Shown here one piece after another: positions 6,360-10,331 of a DNA stretch of 10,331 bases (within the stretch, counting starts at the first letter, position 1; each line of letters opens with the position of its first letter). This DNA comes from WRIS01 sp964345475 (GTDB lineage: Bacteria > Actinomycetota > Coriobacteriia > Coriobacteriales > Eggerthellaceae). The notes under the pieces are model-generated. The model did not search any database and had not been told where the DNA came from. It was given only the letters and a program-made list of their open reading frames with translations. The stretch covers positions 1 to 10,331 of the forward strand of contig CAYFQW010000026.1 of NCBI GenBank assembly GCA_964345475.1, given 5' to 3'. Made by a program: the position numbers and the translations under genes.

Positions 6360-7071
6360 GTTCGAGATAGGCAATTCTAGTAAGCTTCTCAAGGTCGATT
6401 ATACGAATACTGCTCCTTTGCTTTTCTATCACCCCTTGGTTTTGCAGGCTAGATATGGAAGCTGTAACAGAATTCCTGCTTAGTCCAAGCATCTCTGCAA
6501 TCTCATTATTGCCATAGGGCAAGACCCGGCAAGACTTATCGCCCTTATCCTCCGCATCTGTCCCATCGCCACCCTCCATCTCTTCGATCAGTTCAATCAA
6601 AAGCAAGGGGACTCTTTGCGAGGCAATATAGAACGAAGAATTGATAACCTCTTGTGTTTGCATCGAGAGAAGGCCGAATAAGTAACGCACCGTCACATCG
6701 GCAAACTGAGGACAAGTATGCAGGGTTTTAAAAAAGGATTCTTTCGATATCGAGATCACCCGGCAATCTTCCCTTGCCACAGCGGTTGTCATCGGAAGAT
6801 TGTTCTCGCGCAGTATATGGTACCCGATAAAAGATCCGGGACCATAGAAATCGATCGACTTCTTTCGCCCATCCGAATTAACTACATAAATCTCAACCAT
6901 GCCTTCCACAAGGAAATAATGATACCCGTTAGGCTCAGAATCCCAAAAGAGCATCGAATTCTTGGGATACCTCTTAATGCTGTAATCCGCCCCCGCCTGA
7001 ACAAGCATAGCTTCGACCTCTTCTTGAGTAATTGAAGCTGTTAGGGCTTGGTTTTTCCCCGACCAAGTCAT
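6352..7071 (-). CDS. Crp/Fnr-family transcriptional regulator
   Basis: The 239-residue protein has the Crp fold order. A cupin-like effector domain covers about 31-120, with VEGMVEIYVVNSDGRKK and IDFYGPGSFIGY matching the beta-roll. A long dimer helix covers about 123-165, and a C-terminal helix-turn-helix 186-215 contains NNEIAEMLGLSRNSVTASIS, ending in IRIIDLEKL. The cAMP-contact signature (G-E-l...R-t-A) is absent: GYHILRENNLPMTTAVAR replaces it. There is no N-terminal Cys cluster as in FNR (only Cys103, 120 and 181). So the effector is probably a different small molecule, as in CprK-like or similar sensors (inference). GAGGAG lies 7 bases before the ATG. Its 3' end overlaps the MFS start, so both are one operon, convergent with the oxidoreductase genes. 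It is a good candidate for the pathway regulator. Confidence 0.9.
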   Translation of the reverse strand: MTWSGKNQALTASITQEEVEAMLVQAGADYSIKRYPKNSMLFWDSEPNGYHYFLVEGMVEIYVVNSDGRKKSIDFYGPGSFIGYHILRENNLPMTTAVAREDCRVISISKESFFKTLHTCPQFADVTVRYLFGLLSMQTQEVINSSFYIASQRVPLLLIELIEEMEGGDGTDAEDKGDKSCRVLPYGNNEIAEMLGLSRNSVTASISSLQNQGVIEKQRSSIRIIDLEKLTRIAYLEHE

Positions 7072-7247
7072 AGTTTTCTCCTCGTCTCTTTTAACCTAGC
7101 CAAACAACTCGAATCCCAAGTCTTGCTACTTTCTTAGTATCACCGTTCCGCATTCCCCCGAAAGACCAAACCCAGAAGTACCAGCATGTCAAAGGACAGA
7201 AAGCTTTTCGAGCATTCGAATTGTTCCATAAGCTCAGTTATGCGCGC

Positions 7248-7271
7248 ATTATAGCATCAATCTTGGTTGAT
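7248..7271 (-). promoter_or_regulatory. Extended -10 promoter with palindrome upstream of the Crp-type regulator
   Basis: On the minus strand TGC-TATAAT (-10 at 7253-7248) is a perfect hexamer with the extended TGn element. Just upstream, ATCAA-N6-TTGAT (7271-7256) is a perfect 5+5 palindrome lying where RNA polymerase would contact the spacer. That position suits repression, perhaps by the gene's own product. The start point would be near 7241, leaving a leader of about 170 bases before ATG 7071 in which I see no gene. The half-sites are the same pentamers as in the 719-732 palindrome, but in opposite order. Confidence 0.55.
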
Positions 7272-7304
7272 TGCCACGCCAACTGCTCGACTGTCAACCG
7301 AAGG

Positions 7305-7327
7305 ACGGCGTAAAGTTGTTGGGGGTG
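7305..7327 (+). repeat. Left terminal inverted repeat of the ISLre2 element
   Basis: Begins ACGGCGTAA and ends TTGGGGGTG. Its reverse complement pairs with 8898-8920 with mismatches only at positions 10 (A/G) and 14 (G/T). Confidence 0.88.
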
Positions 7328-7331
7328 TTTC

Positions 7332-8780
7332 CTATCCTTTCAGCTTTACCATCCCGCCATCGACGTTTGCCGCATGGCGTATATCAGCAGCAAGATTGAC
7401 AAGGCTTGCCTGTTTGGGAAGGTATCCGCTTCCAACGGATTTTACCACTCCAGCACTGCCTGGCACTTGAGAATAGTATTTGATCTCGGCAGTTTCTTGG
7501 AGTCTTCGACGCCTTGGGGTGACAGAATTCATTCTTGATCTGCGTGGTATATTCCGCTTTGAATGAATGCGGCTTCTTATCCTGGCCATATCCGATACCC
7601 CTTTCCTCGACCAGGCGCAGGGAACTGACTCCATGCGGGCAGAGTAGAGATGCTGGTTTTCTGACTCCATAGTCCCCAAGGAAGGCCCTTCAATACCGAT
7701 GAGCGGCATGTTGTTGCGTAGATACCCAATGACACGGTTCGCATTCTTTTCACGTGCGATCCCTGCATCTTTGCAGATTTCAAGCAAAGCAATAGCTTCT
7801 TCTTTGTCCCCATCGAGTAAAACCTCCAACACCTTCCACCCCTCCTTCGGATCTGCAAAGCATGACAAGACGGCTCGGTTCACATGGAAGGGATCTAAGT
7901 GCCCGGCAACATCCATCCGCATCGGAAACCAGGAGCCACCGCGTTTGCACCAGCCCTCGCCATCTGTTCCCAAGTGAACGCTACCCGCCTTTGATAGATC
8001 GAGCTTAGTGCCAACAGCGGCAATGCCTTGTGGCCAGAATTCATCCGGAGTGCCGGCGCAGCCATGATGAATAACCTGTTCTCGTTTTACTTTGCGACCC
8101 TTTTCTATCTTCCCACTGTAGGCAACAAGCGCCTTGATCTCGACACGTTTAGCAGCACCAGCAGGCTGATTTTGCAAAGGTATCCATGTACCGTCTGCCT
8201 CCACGCAAATTTCTTCTACTTGTGCTTGCCCATCGGGCACCACACCCAGATCATAAAGGCTGCTTGCCCGCCCTTCATCGTCTCGCTGGCACAGATTCCC
8301 GTATTGCCGCATTGTTGCCATTACGGTCGAAGCGCTGACACTTGAGCCGCCTTTGCGCTCTAAAAGCCTTGCAGCACCTAGATAAGACACTTCTGCTCCA
8401 GCTTGAAGCAAAAACTCCGATGCACCGGGAGACACGCGGCAGCCCCAAGGCACGTCGAGCATGTCGGCAAGAGGGATAAAGTATCCGTGAGGTCCTTTGA
8501 CCCTGCGCCAGAAAAAAGTGATGTCCCCGGCTTCGGCGGCCATTGTGCGGCTGCGCCGATCGTGAACGCGATAGCCTTTGGGTAGCTCCGAGCAAATAAG
8601 CTTGTCGTAGTGCTCCAAAGCCTCACCCATTGCTGATGCTGCGAGCTCATGAACAGTACGAATTGACCTGTCTTCGAAATCCTCGAAACGGATATTAGGG
8701 TCATCGGTAAGAATCTTTGTGAAGATTGTTGCAAGAATAGACTTAGCCTGCGAGTACAGTGGTGTTGTATCATGTGTCAT
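7332..8780 (-). CDS. ISLre2-family transposase (UPF0236-like)
   Basis: This 482-residue protein is full length for ISLre2 transposases (about 450-500). Family features include a DRRSRT segment followed by a beta-rich FFWRRVKGPHGY and PLADMLDVPWGCRVSPGASE (about 75-122), and a block SYLGAARLLERKGGSSVSASTV (132-153), perhaps part of DNA binding. The catalytic core has Asp196 in VEADGTWIPLQ, Asp273 in GTDGEGW, HLDPFHVNR (294-302), and an acidic MESENQH with Glu372/374, a plausible DDE triad. It catalyses cut-and-paste movement of the element. AAGGAG (8792-8787) is the ribosome site, 6 bases from the ATG, and is embedded in an inverted repeat. No frameshift or stop interrupts it, so it may be active. 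Base composition is like the left part of the window rather than the AT-rich gene to its right. Confidence 0.92.
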   Translation of the reverse strand: MTHDTTPLYSQAKSILATIFTKILTDDPNIRFEDFEDRSIRTVHELAASAMGEALEHYDKLICSELPKGYRVHDRRSRTMAAEAGDITFFWRRVKGPHGYFIPLADMLDVPWGCRVSPGASEFLLQAGAEVSYLGAARLLERKGGSSVSASTVMATMRQYGNLCQRDDEGRASSLYDLGVVPDGQAQVEEICVEADGTWIPLQNQPAGAAKRVEIKALVAYSGKIEKGRKVKREQVIHHGCAGTPDEFWPQGIAAVGTKLDLSKAGSVHLGTDGEGWCKRGGSWFPMRMDVAGHLDPFHVNRAVLSCFADPKEGWKVLEVLLDGDKEEAIALLEICKDAGIAREKNANRVIGYLRNNMPLIGIEGPSLGTMESENQHLYSARMESVPCAWSRKGVSDMARIRSRIHSKRNIPRRSRMNSVTPRRRRLQETAEIKYYSQVPGSAGVVKSVGSGYLPKQASLVNLAADIRHAANVDGGMVKLKG

Positions 8781-8830
8781 GAGGTTCTCCTTCGTTTGTT
8801 TGTAGACAACTCAAAGGATAGGAGAACCTC
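8781..8830 (-). promoter_or_regulatory. Inverted repeat masking the transposase ribosome site
   Basis: GAGGTTCTCCT (8781-8791) and AGGAGAACCTC (8820-8830) are perfect 11-bp inverted repeats with a 28-base loop, touching the transposase ATG. The downstream arm in the mRNA contains most of the AAGGAG ribosome site. Transcripts entering from outside the element would fold this stem and hide the site, as known for IS10 and IS50; a promoter starting within the loop would escape. The pairing is seen; the function is inferred. Confidence 0.7.
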
Positions 8831-8897
8831 TTCTTCTATTCAAATTGCTCCGCTTCCTCAGCCAGGCTTCGCCTGTCATCGTCATCGGAGTGGGGTC

Positions 8898-8920
8898 CAC
8901 CCCCAAAAACCTTACGCCGT
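8898..8920 (-). repeat. Right terminal inverted repeat of the ISLre2 element
   Basis: Read on the minus strand it begins ACGGCGTAAGG and ends TTGGGGGTG, matching 7305-7327 at 21 of 23 positions. Just inside it, GGGGT-CC-ACCCC (8892-8903) and CAGGC-TTC-GCCTG (8863-8875) are small sub-terminal hairpins. Confidence 0.88.
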
Positions 8921-9050
8921 GCTGCGGAAACGTTATGGAATATTGCAGTATTGGATTACGAAGCAGCCCCTATATAGGGAAAGACGAGGCGGCTCATCAA
9001 AAGCGGAGCACTGGCTCACCCGGAGCGCAATACTCAAGAATTCTTGGATA
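8921..9050. other. Spacer between the IS and the ATPase gene
   Basis: No gene is recognisable here. It contains two perfect 12-bp palindromes, CCCTATATAGGG (8968-8979) and CAAGAATTCTTG (9035-9046). The second lies 5 bases after the ATPase stop codon but has no loop or following T run, so it is not a convincing terminator. Confidence 0.4.
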
Positions 9051-10331
9051 CTACTCAAACAATGCATTTATCTCAATCTTTTCAACATTATCTATCTCCA
9101 TCTCTTCAAAACCAGCTCTTGCGAAGAATACATACTTGTAGCAATTTAATCCAGTTTGTTTCACCTGTGCAATTTCTTTTTCCACCATGGATTTTGAAAT
9201 AGGAGCCTTTCTAAATTTCACCTCATAGAAGACATATCCCAATTCGTCTTCTGTAACAATATCAAATTCTCCGTTAGTATGTTGCTTCGGATTATCGTAA
9301 TAATACTTTCCTATTTTCTCAATCACCGGATGAATCCTACCGGCTTTATTTTCTCTTATTAAATATTGCTTGCAGATTTCCTCAAACTGATGTGGAACAT
9401 AGTTTTCTTCAAAATCCTTCTCGATATATTTTGAATAGAACACTTCGGAATCCATGATTTTTAATTGAGATAGATATTTGAAGACGTATCTATAATAAAA
9501 TAGTGAAAGATTATCAGATACAAAATATCCCGTTTTTTTCTTATTATTCGGATCGTTAATGGGGGCTTTCTTCTCGACGACCTCCATACGAATCAGCTTA
9601 TCTAATACATCAATCAGGGTTGGGCCACTAGAAACATGTGATTGGGATAGGATGTCACTATATTTTGAATAACCTCTAGATAAAGCTTCAAACACTTCAT
9701 TGGCATTTGTTGTCTTAGAAATTTCTGCACTCAAATAACCAGACACTTCATTTTCAAGCCTTGCACTAGAAGAGGCTATCAAATCAATTATGTTTTCTCG
9801 CACACCCTTCGTATCATCGATCAACCTGTTGTAATAGGGTATTCCCCCGAAAACGGAATAAATTCGCACCTTATCCTCAGGCGTGAATCCTGGATAAAAC
9901 ATGGCTGACTCATAATAATCCATTTGCTTCAGATGAATTGTCAGATCTACCCTTCCATAGAGCGGATTAGAATGCCCTAACAAGGATTTCATAACCTCAA
10001 CATAGGATCCTAAAATAATAAACTTGCATTTAGAACTCTCTCTATATTTATCAACCAACGACTGCACAATACTATCGAAGCCTTTTACCGACTCTCTAAG
10101 GTACGGATACTCGTCAAGGACAAGAATCAGTTTTTCTTTTTTGCTTAACTCAAATATATATTCCAAAAGTGACTCGACGTCTGTATAACCCAGTTTAGGA
10201 AGCGCAAGGACTTCTGATACAATCTGACTCAGACTCTTTACATTGCTTTCTTCTGCCACCTGCTTGCATTCAAAATAAATACTTTTTACATCAGTATTCT
10301 TAAGTAGCTGCTTTACCAATTCACTCTTTCC
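9051..10331 (-). CDS. Archaeal-type AAA ATPase with DUF234/PD-(D/E)XK-like C-terminus (N-terminus off the right edge)
   Basis: The minus-strand frame is open to the edge and begins GKSELVKQLLKN, the end of a Walker A P-loop, so the first ~40-60 residues lie outside; the TTG at 10319 is not the start. Counting from the edge, Walker B is LILVLDEYPYL (about 67-77), then a sensor-like FIILGSYVEVM and a winged-helix-like stretch (SRGYSKYSDILSQSHVSSGPTLIDVLDKLIRMEVVEKK). The C-terminal domain has GEFDIVTEDELGYVFYEVKFRK, an E-x-D…E-V-K pattern typical of restriction-like nuclease folds in DUF234. Such proteins are widespread in gut bacteria and archaea, and their cellular role is poorly defined. The gene is clearly more AT-rich than the genes to its left and sits 130 bp from an IS, suggesting transfer. 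Family call is strong. Confidence 0.88.
   Translation of the reverse strand, partial: GKSELVKQLLKNTDVKSIYFECKQVAEESNVKSLSQIVSEVLALPKLGYTDVESLLEYIFELSKKEKLILVLDEYPYLRESVKGFDSIVQSLVDKYRESSKCKFIILGSYVEVMKSLLGHSNPLYGRVDLTIHLKQMDYYESAMFYPGFTPEDKVRIYSVFGGIPYYNRLIDDTKGVRENIIDLIASSSARLENEVSGYLSAEISKTTNANEVFEALSRGYSKYSDILSQSHVSSGPTLIDVLDKLIRMEVVEKKAPINDPNNKKKTGYFVSDNLSLFYYRYVFKYLSQLKIMDSEVFYSKYIEKDFEENYVPHQFEEICKQYLIRENKAGRIHPVIEKIGKYYYDNPKQHTNGEFDIVTEDELGYVFYEVKFRKAPISKSMVEKEIAQVKQTGLNCYKYVFFARAGFEEMEIDNVEKIEINALFE

Larger units (their letters stand above)
7305..8920 (-). mobile_element. ISLre2-family insertion sequence, apparently intact (1,616 bp)
   Basis: One transposase gene fills the element. 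It is bounded by 23-bp terminal inverted repeats (7305-7327 and 8898-8920) agreeing at 21 positions. The left repeat ends 4 bases from the transposase stop codon, so the element is compact. Length and single-gene layout fit ISLre2 elements. Flanks (…AACCGAAGG left, GCTGCGGAA… right) show no target-site duplication of 8-9 bp, unlike a fresh simple insertion. It separates the regulator/MFS operon from the AT-rich ATPase gene. Confidence 0.88.

Noticed and set aside
8968..8979. CCCTATATAGGG palindrome
   Set aside because: No loop, no neighbouring gene start and no second copy; likely chance.
8772..9149. Plus-strand open frame of 125 codons across the IS right end
   Set aside because: It crosses the inverted repeat, the IS boundary and the ATPase 3' end, so it is a chance frame.
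1..10331. tRNA, rRNA or CRISPR array
   Set aside because: No cloverleaf-like segment or regularly spaced repeats were seen on reading either strand.

Overview
The window (10,331 bp with one 100-base run of N) reads like the accessory genome of an anaerobic, respiring Gram-positive bacterium. The key evidence is a Tat-exported molybdopterin oxidoreductase of the DMSO reductase family with a lipobox-like cysteine, its four-cluster ferredoxin subunit, and dedicated transporter and regulator genes. Such modules are abundant in gut Coriobacteriia (Eggerthellaceae) and also occur in Peptococcaceae such as Desulfitobacterium. The first is my preferred guess, but base composition looks moderate and the assignment is an inference.

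Layout. Positions 1-1475: the start of a DHA2-type MFS efflux transporter (minus strand, running off the left edge) lies divergent to a MarR-family regulator. The 350-bp space between them holds two copies of a near-identical palindrome (TTGAY-TATT-ATCAA), one next to each gene. Positions 1531-2440 (minus): a six- or seven-helix membrane protein resembling ferric-reductase/MsrQ-type b-cytochromes, preceded 4 bp upstream by an open fragment that looks like the C-terminal end of a TorD-type chaperone whose N-terminal part is missing. Positions 2652-5662 (plus): catalytic subunit plus [4Fe-4S] subunit, closed by a strong terminator at 5687-5720. Positions 5722-7071 (minus): a Crp/Fnr-type regulator overlapping the start of a second MFS transporter. 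The transporter is cut by the N run, whose nominal length cannot be correct if the gene is intact. Positions 7305-8920: an apparently intact ISLre2-family insertion sequence with 23-bp terminal inverted repeats. Positions 9051-10331 (minus): an AT-rich archaeal-type AAA ATPase with a DUF234/PD-(D/E)XK-like C-terminus, cut at the right edge inside its P-loop.

How it may work together (inference): the oxidoreductase pair reduces, or possibly oxidises, an unknown small molecule on the outer face of the membrane. The divergent b-type membrane protein is a candidate electron link to the quinone pool, since no NrfD/DmsC anchor gene follows. The Crp-type regulator and MFS protein could sense and move the substrate or product. 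The MarR/DHA2 pair is a typical efflux unit. The TorD fragment suggests that the original module had its own chaperone, now decayed. The right-hand third (IS plus AT-rich ATPase) looks acquired separately.
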